From contig CAKREH010000003.1 in assembly GCA_934317215.1 (NCBI GenBank), positions 62,001 to 126,000 of the forward strand: a stretch of DNA of 64,000 nt. Reading direction: 5' to 3'. The notes below the pieces were generated by a model, which was not told where the DNA came from, did not search any database, and saw only the letters and a program-made list of their open reading frames with translations. The DNA comes from an uncultured Roseburia sp. GTDB lineage: Bacteria > Bacillota > Clostridia > Lachnospirales > Lachnospiraceae. A program made the position numbers and the translations under genes. Numbering within the stretch: the first letter of the stretch is position 1; each line of letters opens with the position of its first letter. Positions 1-7,604 of this stretch are shown one piece after another.

Positions 1-88
1 AAAATCCCTCTCCGTACATCTCATGGCTAAATTCCGGCTCTGTGATAATCGTTCCTGTAAGTTCCACTTTATTGTTTTCTGCTCTCAT
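1..88 (-). CDS. Single-stranded DNA-binding protein, 5' end only
   Basis: This is the N-terminal end of a minus-strand gene that runs off the left edge; only about 29 residues are visible. They begin MRAENNKVELTGTI and contain EFSHEMYGEGF, a pattern I associate with the SSB-like proteins of clostridial phages (OB-fold beta strand 1 followed by a Y-GEGF loop). The ATG at 86-88 follows GGAGAAATTCAAAT, a good ribosome binding site. It would coat single-stranded DNA during phage replication. Its position downstream of the cro/antirepressor genes fits an early replication operon continuing to the left. Family assignment rests on a short stretch. Confidence 0.55.
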   Translation of the reverse strand, partial: MRAENNKVELTGTIITEPEFSHEMYGEGF

Positions 89-137
89 ATTTGAATTTCT
101 CCTTTTCTTATGCTAAAATGGACACAAATAGCTTTTG

Positions 138-491
138 CTATTGCTTTGATTTGGAATCATTCAGCTTTGGTCGGTTCGGATGATTCCTTTTCTTTTTCAT
201 AACTTTTTTATAATAAGGAAGTTTCTCTTTATCCTCGCTGCTGTCACAGATATAAACAATTCCATCGTCTGTTTCTTCATCAGCAATGAAAACATGATCC
301 TCAACAATTTCTTCTACTTCCTGCCAGTCTCCATCCAATTTGCATCCTATACAGATCATCAGTAAACCACTTAGTACAGGAATGGCTACCATCGGATTCA
401 CTGTCGCGTCAGCACTGATTCCGAGGAAAAAGAGTAATGCTCCGGTTAATTCAATTCCCTTTGCAAACTTCTTCATAAGCACCTCACTCAT
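138..491 (-). CDS. Small membrane protein, unknown function
   Basis: About 117 residues with two hydrophobic segments near the N terminus (GALLFFLGIS and the stretch around IPVLSGLLMICIG), followed by an acidic, then a basic tail, so it is probably a two-span inner membrane protein with a cytoplasmic C terminus. The ATG at 489-491 overlaps the stop of the Spo0A-like gene (ATGA-type coupling). A second ATG at 474-476 follows GAGGTG and may be the real start. I do not recognise a family. Cotranslation with the Spo0A-domain gene suggests they belong to one early phage operon. Confidence 0.6.
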   Translation of the reverse strand: MSEVLMKKFAKGIELTGALLFFLGISADATVNPMVAIPVLSGLLMICIGCKLDGDWQEVEEIVEDHVFIADEETDDGIVYICDSSEDKEKLPYYKKVMKKKRNHPNRPKLNDSKSKQ

Positions 492-870
492 GCCACTTAT
501 AGGAACCATTGGCAATCTCATCACCGTATAAGGAAACAAAATCTGTTATTAATGCGATAAACTCTGAATTTGTCGGTTTCCCTTTTTCCACTGAAACCGT
601 GTAACCAAAAATTTTGTTGATTGCATTTGTATTGCCATTTGTCCAAGTAACTTCTATCGCGTGCCGGATTGATCTTTCTACTCTCCAGACTGTATCGCTG
701 TTTTCTTCTGCAATTTCAGTGTAAAGTTCTTTAACAATGCGGATAAGTTTACTTCTGTTTTCAAGACATTTCTCAACTGCACTGATTATGTAACCGTAAC
801 CTTTAAGGCTATGTTTTACGCCGATCTGATCTAATGTCTTTCTTAAAGCAATGTTCATTTGTCTATCCAT
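484..870 (-). CDS. Free-standing Spo0A C-terminal DNA-binding domain protein
   Basis: 128 residues that align by eye along nearly the whole length with the effector domain of Spo0A: the LKGY motif near residue 23, the recognition region WRVERSIRHAIEV, and the C-terminal FGYTV-KGKPTNSEFIA block. There is no receiver domain, so it cannot be controlled by the phosphorelay. Spo0A binds 0A boxes and turns on sporulation genes in Firmicutes; a constitutive DNA-binding fragment on a prophage could compete at, or activate, such sites. The start has AGGAGGTATTC before ATG. It sits in a leftward early operon behind an antirepressor. Family membership is strong; the biological role is inference. Confidence 0.88.
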   Translation of the reverse strand: MDRQMNIALRKTLDQIGVKHSLKGYGYIISAVEKCLENRSKLIRIVKELYTEIAEENSDTVWRVERSIRHAIEVTWTNGNTNAINKIFGYTVSVEKGKPTNSEFIALITDFVSLYGDEIANGSYKWHE

Positions 871-912
871 GAATACCTCCTATCTTCATTTTTAATTTCA
901 CACAGTTTTCCA

Positions 913-1194
913 TTAGTACCAGTCAGAAACAAATGTGCCAAGTAACTGACTTATAACAACATCTACGAAATGTGTTCCACTATCCTCATCTTCCATACAA
1001 TATGTAAAGAGCATAGCTGGTGTATAAGTTCCATCCGCTGTCTGTATTTTTACATCGCTTACCGAAATCTCATATCTCGTTTCTTTATTTAAGAAAATGC
1101 TTCTAAGTGTTTCTGCAGAATCAGCTTTCGCCAAATACTCGCTTTCGCCACAAATTACCCTTGAATTGATTTTTTTGTACTCAAAATGACTCAT
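913..1194 (-). CDS. Phage hypothetical protein
   Basis: 93 residues from the ATG at 1192-1194, chosen because AGGGAGGT precedes it at good spacing; an in-frame ATG further up would overlap the antirepressor gene more. The sequence is mixed and soluble, with no membrane segment, no cysteine pair and no motif that I recognise. It lies between the antirepressor and the Spo0A-domain gene, on the same strand with short gaps, so it is probably part of the early operon. Confidence 0.55.
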   Translation of the reverse strand: MSHFEYKKINSRVICGESEYLAKADSAETLRSIFLNKETRYEISVSDVKIQTADGTYTPAMLFTYCMEDEDSGTHFVDVVISQLLGTFVSDWY

Positions 1195-1208
1195 TTCAAA
1201 CCTCCCTT

Positions 1209-2054
1209 TCAATCTGATACACAGTAATAAACCATCATTTCTTTAATTACCAATTCATAAGCTGGTCTCAAGTCTTTGTCATTGGCAATTATGTAAATCT
1301 TATTGATTTTATCCAGTTCGGACTTCTTAATGTCCGGTCTTTCTTCCAATGCTCTGCCCTTTGCTTTTTGAACCCTATCATCAAGGCGACAGTTTCTTTT
1401 CTGCTTTAGCCTTTCATAGCTTTCAGTTCGTGCAAGAGAATAATTCTTGTTCCTTCCATATCCCTTATCAAACTTCGGGCTTTCTGCAATCTGCGCAATA
1501 CGGTCATTCGCCCATTTCTGAAAATCTTCCGTATCATCGGTTTTCTGAAATGTTTCCACGATGGCATCCTGCTTCTGCTCAATGCGATTCATCTGCCCTG
1601 CTTGTCGCTTCTGTTCTAACTGCTGTTCCGCTACAGAATTGAAAATCTTCTGGAACATCTGCAATTCTGGCGACAACTTAGACATATCGTACTGTCCCTG
1701 CGGATTGTAATAATTCTCTTCCAAAACATCGAACTGCTCCCATGCCTTATCCGTTCCAAGCATCTTGCAATGGCGACTTGCTCCGCGGCGCGTCCAGAGA
1801 TAAAGTTGCGGAGCATTCTTTCCAACTAGGTCGAATTTTTCTACCATGTTCTTAAAAGCCCTCAATTCCTCTCCCTTAAGCAGGTAGAAATGTTCACCCT
1901 CCTCAAAACGCCCTGTGTTGTTTCCGTAGTTCTGTTTAATTTGCACCTCTGTCGCCTCATAGATGTCTGCCAGTTGCGCTGTAGTAATAACTCTTTGCCC
2001 ATTCCATTCAATAACAGGCAACTCCTTTGTTCCAACCTTTACTAATTCGCTCAT
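1209..2054 (-). CDS. Phage antirepressor, ORF6N plus ORF6C
   Basis: 281 residues. Residues about 10-115 match the ORF6N DNA-binding domain (WNGQRVITTAQLADIYE near the N terminus, then LWTRRGASRHCKML). Residues about 175-240 look like ORF6C (EDFQKWANDRIAQIAE and YERLKQK). Such proteins act as antirepressors or early regulators in Firmicutes phages, relieving CI repression or binding DNA themselves. The gene lies directly downstream of the Cro-type gene, which is the normal place for an antirepressor. The start has AAAGGAGAAGC before ATG. Confidence 0.85.
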   Translation of the reverse strand: MSELVKVGTKELPVIEWNGQRVITTAQLADIYEATEVQIKQNYGNNTGRFEEGEHFYLLKGEELRAFKNMVEKFDLVGKNAPQLYLWTRRGASRHCKMLGTDKAWEQFDVLEENYYNPQGQYDMSKLSPELQMFQKIFNSVAEQQLEQKRQAGQMNRIEQKQDAIVETFQKTDDTEDFQKWANDRIAQIAESPKFDKGYGRNKNYSLARTESYERLKQKRNCRLDDRVQKAKGRALEERPDIKKSELDKINKIYIIANDKDLRPAYELVIKEMMVYYCVSD

Positions 2055-2090
2055 GCTTCTCCTTTCCGTTGTTTTCCTAATTTTTAACTT

Positions 2091-2279
2091 TTACACGTCC
2101 TGTTCTAATAAGTCTGTAACTGAAACATCTAATACCGCTGCAATTTTTTCCAGTGTTTTAAGGTTAGGCTTGCTTTTATCCCAACGGCTAATTGTTCCAT
2201 TGCCAATCTCAGCCTTGTTTTCCAGTGCGGCAATACTTAACCCTTTTTCTTTTGCCAGTTCCTTAACTTTTTCAAGCAT
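2091..2279 (-). CDS. Cro-type HTH (XRE) regulator
   Basis: 62 residues that are essentially one XRE helix-turn-helix: KGLSIAALENKAEIGNGTISRWD followed by LKTLEKIAAVLDV. The size and the divergent position opposite the CI-like gene indicate a Cro-type regulator of the lytic direction. The ATG follows GGAGGTCTAAAA. It is transcribed leftward from the strong promoter at 2409-2437, whose spacer holds an operator-like palindrome, so it is probably repressed by the CI-like protein and by itself. Confidence 0.85.
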   Translation of the reverse strand: MLEKVKELAKEKGLSIAALENKAEIGNGTISRWDKSKPNLKTLEKIAAVLDVSVTDLLEQDV

Positions 2280-2317
2280 TTTTAGACCTCCATTCCATTA
2301 AATTTAGACTTTTCTCC

Positions 2318-2437
2318 TTGACATTACTTAGAGAATACTCTAAAATATACTTGTCCAGAGTTAATATTTAGAGGTATCTCTTTTTTATTTAGAATTAAGT
2401 CTAAATAAAGTATATTGAGTTATCTCTAATTTGTCAA
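2318..2437. promoter_or_regulatory. Lysogeny switch: two face-to-face promoters with palindromic operators
   Basis: Rightward promoter: TTGACA at 2318-2323, 17-bp spacer, TAAAAT at 2341-2346. Leftward promoter: TTGACA read on the minus strand at 2432-2437, 17-bp spacer, TATACT at 2409-2414. Operator-like inverted repeats of the form TTAGAG-4-CTCTAA lie at 2328-2343 (perfect) and 2414-2430 (one base missing), each inside a promoter spacer. Related copies are at 2368-2383 and 2387-2406 (ATTTAGA-6-TCTAAAT). Both promoters point inward, so their transcripts overlap by about 50 bp. Confidence 0.8.
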
Positions 2438-2480
2438 GCATTTTTTAGACCTTTTTCTAATTTTATTTTTGGAGGTAATT

Positions 2481-3215
2481 ATGGATAGCGTTGAGTTGGT
2501 AAAGAAATTGTGCAAAGAAAAGAAAATACCTATCTCGAAATTGGAAACCTCATGCGGGTTCGGGAATGGATATATAAGAAAATTAAAAGAGGGAAAATTT
2601 CCGTCAGATAGATTAGTAAAAATTGCAGAGTTTCTAAATGTGACAACAGACTATTTGTTGGGAAATACTATTTTTTCGATATGTCCTGTATGCGGATTTG
2701 GAGACGATCCTCTTTCAACACAATCAAGAAAAGAACATGAGTTATTCCATCAGCGTTTTTTAAAGATAAAAGAAAAATACCCTTTCTTTAAACCGTATTC
2801 TATTGCTGATAAAGAGCGTACTGATAGTATCTTTGAATTTAGAAGTTATCGGAATAGTTTAGAGCAGAAAATGACTGCATTTGAAAAATATTTGCAATCT
2901 TCTTTTTCCATAGAAATTAATCGCAACGATTTCATTATAGATAATTTAGACTATAAAGAGTTTTGCAAAACAGAAGTAAGTGCCTTACATGAAGATGATT
3001 GTATTTCAAAAGAATTTATGGATGCGCTTATTGATAAATATGGTGTAGACCGTGATTTCTTATCCGGTAATGAATATTTGCTTGCAAGAGCAAGTAACAA
3101 TTCCAGACTCATGCGTCTACTTGCATATGCTGAAAAATTAAATCCAGAAATGCTAAATATGTTGGAAATACAAGCTAAAGCATTATCTGAACAATCCAAT
3201 AAAGACCAAGGGTAG
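2481..3215 (+). CDS. CI-like XRE repressor
   Basis: About 244 residues. Residues 1-60 are an XRE helix-turn-helix (KKIPISKLETSCGFGNGYIRK, then LVKIAEFLNVTTDYLLG). A CPVCGFGDD knuckle near residue 70 may be half of a zinc site. The rest is predicted helical and acidic, without the Ser-Lys LexA-type protease signature, so induction is more likely through an antirepressor (two are present nearby) than by RecA-stimulated self-cleavage. The start ATG at 2481 follows GGAGGTAATT. It is the only gene on the plus strand in this part, divergent from cro. Confidence 0.8.
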   Translation: MDSVELVKKLCKEKKIPISKLETSCGFGNGYIRKLKEGKFPSDRLVKIAEFLNVTTDYLLGNTIFSICPVCGFGDDPLSTQSRKEHELFHQRFLKIKEKYPFFKPYSIADKERTDSIFEFRSYRNSLEQKMTAFEKYLQSSFSIEINRNDFIIDNLDYKEFCKTEVSALHEDDCISKEFMDALIDKYGVDRDFLSGNEYLLARASNNSRLMRLLAYAEKLNPEMLNMLEIQAKALSEQSNKDQG

Positions 3216-3236
3216 CCTTTGCTACCCTTTTATTTT
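3208..3236 (+). terminator. Bidirectional terminator after the CI-like gene
   Basis: AAGGGTAGC, loop CTTT, GCTACCCTT, then a T-rich tail. It overlaps the stop codons of both the repressor and the small convergent gene, so it serves both strands. Confidence 0.85.
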
Positions 3237-3359
3237 TTCACTTATAAATATATAAAACCATCTTAATTTATAATTTTCTTGCATTCCATCAAAAATCTTT
3301 TTTATTTCTTCTCTGTATTCTTCATTAGTCATTGCTTCATATTCTTTTTCATCTTCCAT
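3222..3359 (-). CDS. Small hypothetical protein, 45 aa
   Basis: Charged 45-residue product beginning MEDEKEYEAMTNEEY and ending in an aromatic stretch (LRWFYIFIS). The ATG at 3357-3359 follows AGGAGAATGGGTTAAT. The stop lies in the terminator shared with the repressor gene. No family recognised; a real gene is likely because of the ribosome binding site and the terminator fit. Confidence 0.55.
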   Translation of the reverse strand: MEDEKEYEAMTNEEYREEIKKIFDGMQENYKLRWFYIFISEKIKG

Positions 3360-3558
3360 ATTAACCCATTCTCCTATGTACCATGCGCCAGTTTATAAGT
3401 TCCCCGAAAATGTCCTTGCTTAAATTATAGAACACCTGTTCGTATTTTTCAATAGGCAAATTTTAACAGTTGTAATCTACAATTTTCGTATCTACATATT
3501 ATCACTACATGTTTAAAAATGGAATATCATTGTAATTTATTTCCACATATGTGGACAA

Positions 3559-3756
3559 CTATTTGTATTGGGATTCGTAAAGATTTGAAATAGATGTGTT
3601 AAGAGCCTTTGCGATTAGCTCCATTTGATTCATATTGGGGTATCTGATACCATTCTCGTAATTGTCCAAGGCGCTCTTACTGATTCCGGTACGCATTGAC
3701 AATTCGCGCAAGGTCACGCCCCTTTTCGTTCGTTCCTGCCAAATTAATAGTTTCAT
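3559..3756 (-). CDS. XRE-family HTH regulator, possibly leaderless
   Basis: 65 residues forming a single XRE domain: GVTLRELSMRTGISKSALDNYENGIRYP, read here in parts, then LIAKALNTSISNLYE. No Shine-Dalgarno precedes the ATG at 3754-3756. A perfect TATAAT lies seven bases upstream, which would place transcription start on the ATG itself (a leaderless message). GTTTCA and TGAAAC flank the -10 as an inverted repeat, a possible autoregulatory operator. It lies between the endolysin and the immunity region. Confidence 0.75.
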   Translation of the reverse strand: MKLLIWQERTKRGVTLRELSMRTGISKSALDNYENGIRYPNMNQMELIAKALNTSISNLYESQYK

Positions 3757-3847
3757 GAATACTATTATATTGCGTGAAACCACGGAAATATACTGGTAAA
3801 TATTGGTAAAAGCCGGCAAAGGACTGACCTATGCCGGCTCGCTCTCA

Positions 3848-4609
3848 TTACCCGATATAAACTCTTCCATCCACGCCCACAACCAGACATGCAATCGTGG
3901 CATCCAGCTTAAACCACACGGATCCATCATCGAACTTTCTGACCTCTACCGGTTTAATGTCAGCACCTTTTCTCAGGTATCCGATACCGCCCTTATTGTC
4001 GCAGGATGTCTTAATCTGATTGGATAAGTAAATGTACTTGCCATGCTCGCCGTAATAGCCATTGCAGACCGGGACAGCTTCTTTGACACGGTACCAGTTT
4101 CCGGCTTTGTATTCGGTCTTGGCGGCTGTGACAGCCTGTCCACTCTTTTTCCAGGCAGCCATGAATTTTTCCGGTGTGCCGTACAGTTTTTTTAACTTTG
4201 TCGGAGTACTGCCCCAGTTTGGTAACTGGAAATGCGGTCTGTCCTTAATGGATTTCCATGATCCGCCCCACTCTAAGCCGATGCTCTGCCCGATTTTTCC
4301 TACCTTATCATATAATCCTGTAGAATTATTAAATGCATCATCCGAAATGCTGCCGTCCCCGTCCACATCCATCTTTAAATAGAAATCAAAGGCTACGCCC
4401 CACTGGTGCATGGAACTGTAACTGGATCCTTTTGCATTTGTGACAATCTTTCCCGGCTTTGTCCTGCCCTTTGCATATAAAGCATCCTGCTCTGCTTTCG
4501 TCCGCAGGCATTCTCCAATGCCGATCGTAATTCCGGCAGCCGCGCATTTCTTCTGTAAAAGTGCGATTTTCTCCTGTAAATCCGGGTGTAATGCTTTAAT
4601 ATCTCTCAT
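3848..4609 (-). CDS. Endolysin, M15 peptidase with C-terminal wall-binding part
   Basis: 253 residues. Residues about 25-130 carry the M15 (VanY/CwlK-type) zinc site: H68 and D75 in SSMHQWGVAFDF and H126 in DRPHFQ. This family cuts the L-Ala-D-Glu or D-Ala-D-Ala bonds of peptidoglycan. Residues about 165-253 look like an SH3-type binding domain (AGNWYRVKE near its start). No signal peptide, so release depends on the holin genes immediately upstream (2-bp gap). Standard lysis protein at the end of the late operon. Confidence 0.88.
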   Translation of the reverse strand: MRDIKALHPDLQEKIALLQKKCAAAGITIGIGECLRTKAEQDALYAKGRTKPGKIVTNAKGSSYSSMHQWGVAFDFYLKMDVDGDGSISDDAFNNSTGLYDKVGKIGQSIGLEWGGSWKSIKDRPHFQLPNWGSTPTKLKKLYGTPEKFMAAWKKSGQAVTAAKTEYKAGNWYRVKEAVPVCNGYYGEHGKYIYLSNQIKTSCDNKGGIGYLRKGADIKPVEVRKFDDGSVWFKLDATIACLVVGVDGRVYIG

Positions 4610-4611
4610 AA

Positions 4612-4842
4612 TTATTCCTCACTTTCTACTTCCGGGATTCCGGTAATTGACATTAACATAGACAACACACCTGCCAGCGCGGATGCCGACAGAACATACT
4701 TCCAGTCAACCTGTCCCATTGCTGCCGCCGCTCCGATTCCAGCAATCGCAGCCTGTGCCATGGTCTTTACCGCTCTGATTCCTGCGGCTTTCAACCATTT
4801 CTGTGTATCTACTGATGGTTTGAATACTGAATTTTTTAACAT
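4612..4842 (-). CDS. Holin, r1t-like
   Basis: 76 residues with two membrane segments: TMAQAAIAGIGAAAAMG and VLSASALAGVLSMLMSI. The layout (basic start, WLKAAGIRAVKT, two spans, acidic tail EVESEE) is that of r1t-type phage holins, which form the membrane lesion that lets the endolysin reach the wall. It lies 2 bp from the endolysin gene and 2 bp from the upstream membrane protein gene. Confidence 0.75.
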   Translation of the reverse strand: MLKNSVFKPSVDTQKWLKAAGIRAVKTMAQAAIAGIGAAAAMGQVDWKYVLSASALAGVLSMLMSITGIPEVESEE

Positions 4843-4844
4843 AA

Positions 4845-5141
4845 TTATTCTCCTTCCTGTGGCTCCGTTGGCAGAGCCATCAATGCGTGGTATAAATTGG
4901 TTCCAACACCATTTCCTTTTAAGGCATGGTACTGCTGATACTCGTCCTCTAAGGACTGTTTAACATATACCGGGCAATACCCAAGATCATCATGGTATTT
5001 ATTGTAGAGACGGATCAGATCCGCCCTTAGAAGTGCCCGGATGCCTTTTCTTGTGGCGATAATCTGGCGATACAAATATGCGATTGCAGTTGCAAAGGCG
5101 GTAAATATCTGCCAGTTATCTGTGATGAATTTTAAGTGCAT
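4845..5141 (-). CDS. Lysis-cassette membrane protein
   Basis: 98 residues with one N-terminal hydrophobic segment (IFTAFATAIAYLYRQII) and a charged cytoplasmic tail. The ATG follows AAAGGAAAATT. Small proteins of this design commonly precede the holin in Firmicutes siphophages and may be a second holin or a holin regulator. I cannot name the family. Confidence 0.6.
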   Translation of the reverse strand: MHLKFITDNWQIFTAFATAIAYLYRQIIATRKGIRALLRADLIRLYNKYHDDLGYCPVYVKQSLEDEYQQYHALKGNGVGTNLYHALMALPTEPQEGE

Positions 5142-5169
5142 AATTTTCCTTTCTGCCCGTAGGCATGTT

Positions 5170-5216
5170 ATTTAAAAGAGCCGGCTACACAACACATGGT
5201 CATGTAATCGGCTCTT
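5170..5216 (-). terminator. Hairpin between tail fibre and lysis genes
   Basis: AAGAGCCG at 5176-5183 pairs with CGGCTCTT at 5209-5216; the loop contains an inner ACATG/CATGT pair. On the minus strand it is followed by TTTTAAATAA. It could end tail-fibre transcripts in either inversion state because it lies outside the invertible segment. Confidence 0.5.
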
Positions 5217-5275
5217 GGGCTCTTTATTTTATTCTAATTCTACTTTCATTTACATTTGTGCCAAGTTTCCTGTTT

Positions 5276-5298
5276 TCGTTAAACGACGGTTTAAAGAA
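5276..5298 (+). repeat. Left inverted repeat of the invertible segment (23 bp)
   Basis: The 23 bases here are the exact reverse complement of 5913-5935. Read as protein in the cassette frame it encodes SLNDGLK. The repeat is itself partly symmetrical (TTAAAC-GACG-GTTTAA), as expected for a recombinase crossover site. Confidence 0.92.
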
Positions 5299-5593
5299 GT
5301 TAATGTTAGAGAGTTTTATTATTCAATTCACTGTCGGAAAAGGCATCTACGGTTGGTATGCAACAAATGCAATATATATCGGTGATTTCAGATCACTTAA
5401 TATAACACATTTAGGTGTATTTGGAACAAATACCGTGCTTGATTCATATTATAATAATCCTACTTATGATAATAACGGTATCACTGTTGATGGTAACAAC
5501 GGGCTTGTTTTTGTAAAATTTTCTGATTATAAAATTGTAGAATTAATCCCTACTGGCACAACAATTTATATTCAAGGAACTATATCACGCTAA
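5276..5593 (+). CDS. Silent alternative C-terminal module of the tail fibre
   Basis: A promoterless coding stretch of 105 codons on the plus strand, starting in the left inverted repeat and ending with a stop that shares the bases TCACGCTAA with the stop of the expressed fibre gene. It begins SLNDGLKKLMLESF, matching SLNDGLKNMCFTAI of the expressed protein only through the repeat, then diverges (VGKGIYGWYATNAIY, LVFVKFSDYKIVEL). If the segment inverts, this module joins the constant part of the fibre in frame. The upstream plus-strand codons (5165-5275) do not look like a protein N terminus, so it is not an independent gene. Confidence 0.85.
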   Translation, partial: SLNDGLKKLMLESFIIQFTVGKGIYGWYATNAIYIGDFRSLNITHLGVFGTNTVLDSYYNNPTYDNNGITVDGNNGLVFVKFSDYKIVELIPTGTTIYIQGTISR

Positions 5594-7411
5594 CATAACA
5601 ACAATCTGTGCTCTGATACGTGAAATTGTGCATGTTTGATCTCCATAAATACGAATTACATTGTTAGCTTTATTCACATCAATTTGAAGTGATTGATTGT
5701 CATAACTATATGTAATCATCGGAGTAACATCATCCAATATAAATAAATCAGAAATATCCAACACATTAGTAAAATTATATGCTACTATCGGTATTCCTGT
5801 TATATCGATAGAAATAACCCCAATTTTCAATAATTTACTAATATACAGATTGGAATAGTTCGTTTCTACATTTATACCACGATTACTTAAGCCGATTGCG
5901 GTAAAACACATATTCTTTAAACCGTCGTTTAACGATGATATTGCTCCCGTGCATGTCCCATTCCCAATCTTAGAAATATCCGTCGTTCCAAGCATTTTAT
6001 AGAGATACCGCACATTTTTGAACATCTGTGACATCTTTGCAAAAATAGAAGAATGTTTTTCACCACTTGATAATTTCGATACATTCGTCCATGCTGACGC
6101 TGATTCATCTGTCGCATCACTACTTGTAAAAGCTACTGTATTCTCGGCTGTATTTCCACCAGATGGTACCGCACCGATATTTTCTGCTGTCAGTACCACA
6201 TTTCCCCGACGGTATGATTTTTCTTTCGCACCTTTCACGCCAGTAACCGGCGTACCGGCAAGCACATCCCACTTTTCATCCGATGTTTTGTAGATGTTCG
6301 CTCCCGCCGGAACTGTATTCCCTGCTCCCTCTTTAAAATCTGCGGTGGTCGTAAATTCATCTGAAATATTAAACATCCATCCTGCAACACAGTCCGCAAG
6401 CTGTGGCAGATCTGCAAAAGCCACCGTTCCTCTCGGCTGCAATCCGCCCTTAATAGCTTCGGACACATCTTTTACCTGTTCAAAATAATACTTCGCATTG
6501 TCGGAATCCTCTCCGTCTCTGCTCCCGGTGCCGCCCACAGCATAACTCTGCGCCTTGGCTGCACTTTCTGCGGCAGATTCAGCTTTGCCAATGATCTCAG
6601 ATGCTTTCTGTGCTGCAACCGCAGCTTTATCTGTGGCGGTAACGGCTGACTGACTGGCGGATGTCGCTTTACTTGCCGCTGTGGTCGCAAACTGTCCGGC
6701 GGATGTCTCACTGGCTTTTGCGTTAGTCTCGCTCGCTTTTGCGTTGGTTTCAGAAGTCTTTGCATTTTTAGCTGATGTGGCTGACGCCGATGCACTGGAT
6801 GCTGCATTTGTCTCTGACGCTTTTGCGGCTGATGCACTGGATGCTGCCGCCTTCGCGCTTTTTAATGCATTACTCTCTGATGTCGCTGCTGCGGACTGGC
6901 TCGCCTGTGCCTTTGCCACTTCTACCTTGATAGCTGCAAGATAGTTCGGATTCAAATGCCGTTCCTGTATACTGCCGTCTTTTATGACAGCAGACACCTT
7001 CCCGGATGAATCGACAGAAAACGTAACCGTATCTGTATCAAGAAATTCATACTGCGTAATCAATGCAGAAAGATCTATGTACTGCTTCGTGCCATCGATC
7101 AAAGTCAGGATAATCTGCTGTGTAATCGGGTTGTAATCAAAATTGACTGCAATTTTCTCCATCTGCGTATCGATTGTAACCTTAGAACCGTTCTTTTTTA
7201 TAACCGTGATGATTCCGGTCGATTCCTCAAAGGTCACGTCTGCAACAAGAGTTGCTACCTCTGCTTTTGTGGCTTTCGTGGTATCAAGAGTGATTACACG
7301 ATCATCAATGATATCAATCGAGCCATCCATTTTATTGAGGTTTCTTTCATTGACCGGAGTTTCATCACTCGGGTAATTCTCCCAATTAATATCAATATGC
7401 GCTTTATTCAT
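5585..7411 (-). CDS. Tail fibre / receptor-binding protein, phase-variable C terminus
   Basis: 608 residues from the ATG at 7409-7411 (GTGAGGAAC before it). The N-terminal region (INWENYPSDETPVNERNLNKMD) is typical of the baseplate-attachment end of Firmicutes siphophage fibres. Residues about 170-310 form an Ala/Ser/Thr-rich repeat region (KASETNA units) like that of lambda-type side fibres, probably a trimeric stalk. The inverted repeat enters at about residue 492, and residues after it are the exchangeable tip. The gene overlaps the upstream small gene by 8 bases. It should bind the host surface; the switch would change receptor range. Confidence 0.85.
   Translation of the reverse strand: MNKAHIDINWENYPSDETPVNERNLNKMDGSIDIIDDRVITLDTTKATKAEVATLVADVTFEESTGIITVIKKNGSKVTIDTQMEKIAVNFDYNPITQQIILTLIDGTKQYIDLSALITQYEFLDTDTVTFSVDSSGKVSAVIKDGSIQERHLNPNYLAAIKVEVAKAQASQSAAATSESNALKSAKAAASSASAAKASETNAASSASASATSAKNAKTSETNAKASETNAKASETSAGQFATTAASKATSASQSAVTATDKAAVAAQKASEIIGKAESAAESAAKAQSYAVGGTGSRDGEDSDNAKYYFEQVKDVSEAIKGGLQPRGTVAFADLPQLADCVAGWMFNISDEFTTTADFKEGAGNTVPAGANIYKTSDEKWDVLAGTPVTGVKGAKEKSYRRGNVVLTAENIGAVPSGGNTAENTVAFTSSDATDESASAWTNVSKLSSGEKHSSIFAKMSQMFKNVRYLYKMLGTTDISKIGNGTCTGAISSLNDGLKNMCFTAIGLSNRGINVETNYSNLYISKLLKIGVISIDITGIPIVAYNFTNVLDISDLFILDDVTPMITYSYDNQSLQIDVNKANNVIRIYGDQTCTISRIRAQIVVMLA
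5913..5935 (-). repeat. Right inverted repeat of the invertible segment (23 bp)
   Basis: Exact reverse complement of 5276-5298, located inside the expressed tail-fibre gene at the junction between its constant and variable parts. Confidence 0.92.
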
Positions 7412-7604
7412 GTTCCTCACTCTCCCTTTCCTTTTCAATCCTCATCTGATCCTGCTCGGCTGCAACATGCCTGTTTGCCTCTTCCTTAATCTGATTCAGA
7501 ATATCCTTAAACACCAGATACTTAGCTTCGATTGGGATATCATCACACACATTTACGTAAGTTATAATATCGTTTTCAAATTCCCGAATTTTTGCATTTA
7601 TCAT
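7404..7604 (-). CDS. Small phage tail-operon protein
   Basis: 66 residues, mostly charged helix (FKDILNQIKEEANRHVAAEQ). It overlaps the tail-spike gene by ATGA and the fibre gene by 8 bases, so it is translationally coupled to both. Size and position match small proteins found between spike and fibre in clostridial siphophages; possibly a fibre-folding helper, but no family is recognised. Confidence 0.6.
   Translation of the reverse strand: MINAKIREFENDIITYVNVCDDIPIEAKYLVFKDILNQIKEEANRHVAAEQDQMRIEKERESEEHE

Larger units (their letters stand above)
5276..5935. mobile_element. Invertible DNA segment switching the tail-fibre tip
   Basis: 660 bp bounded by perfect 23-bp inverted repeats and containing two C-terminal modules arranged tail to tail. 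The design matches the Mu G segment and similar phase-variation cassettes. Both repeats are read in the same codon frame (TCG TTA AAC GAC GGT TTA AAG), so inversion gives an uninterrupted chimera. No invertase gene is visible in this window; it may lie to the left or be supplied by the host. Confidence 0.88.

Noticed and set aside
5165..5275. Upstream part of the plus-strand open frame as a real N terminus (MLFKRAG...)
   Set aside because: It lies outside the inverted repeat, has no ribosome binding site, overlaps a terminator-like hairpin and does not look like a fibre N terminus. Only the part inside the repeats is a module.
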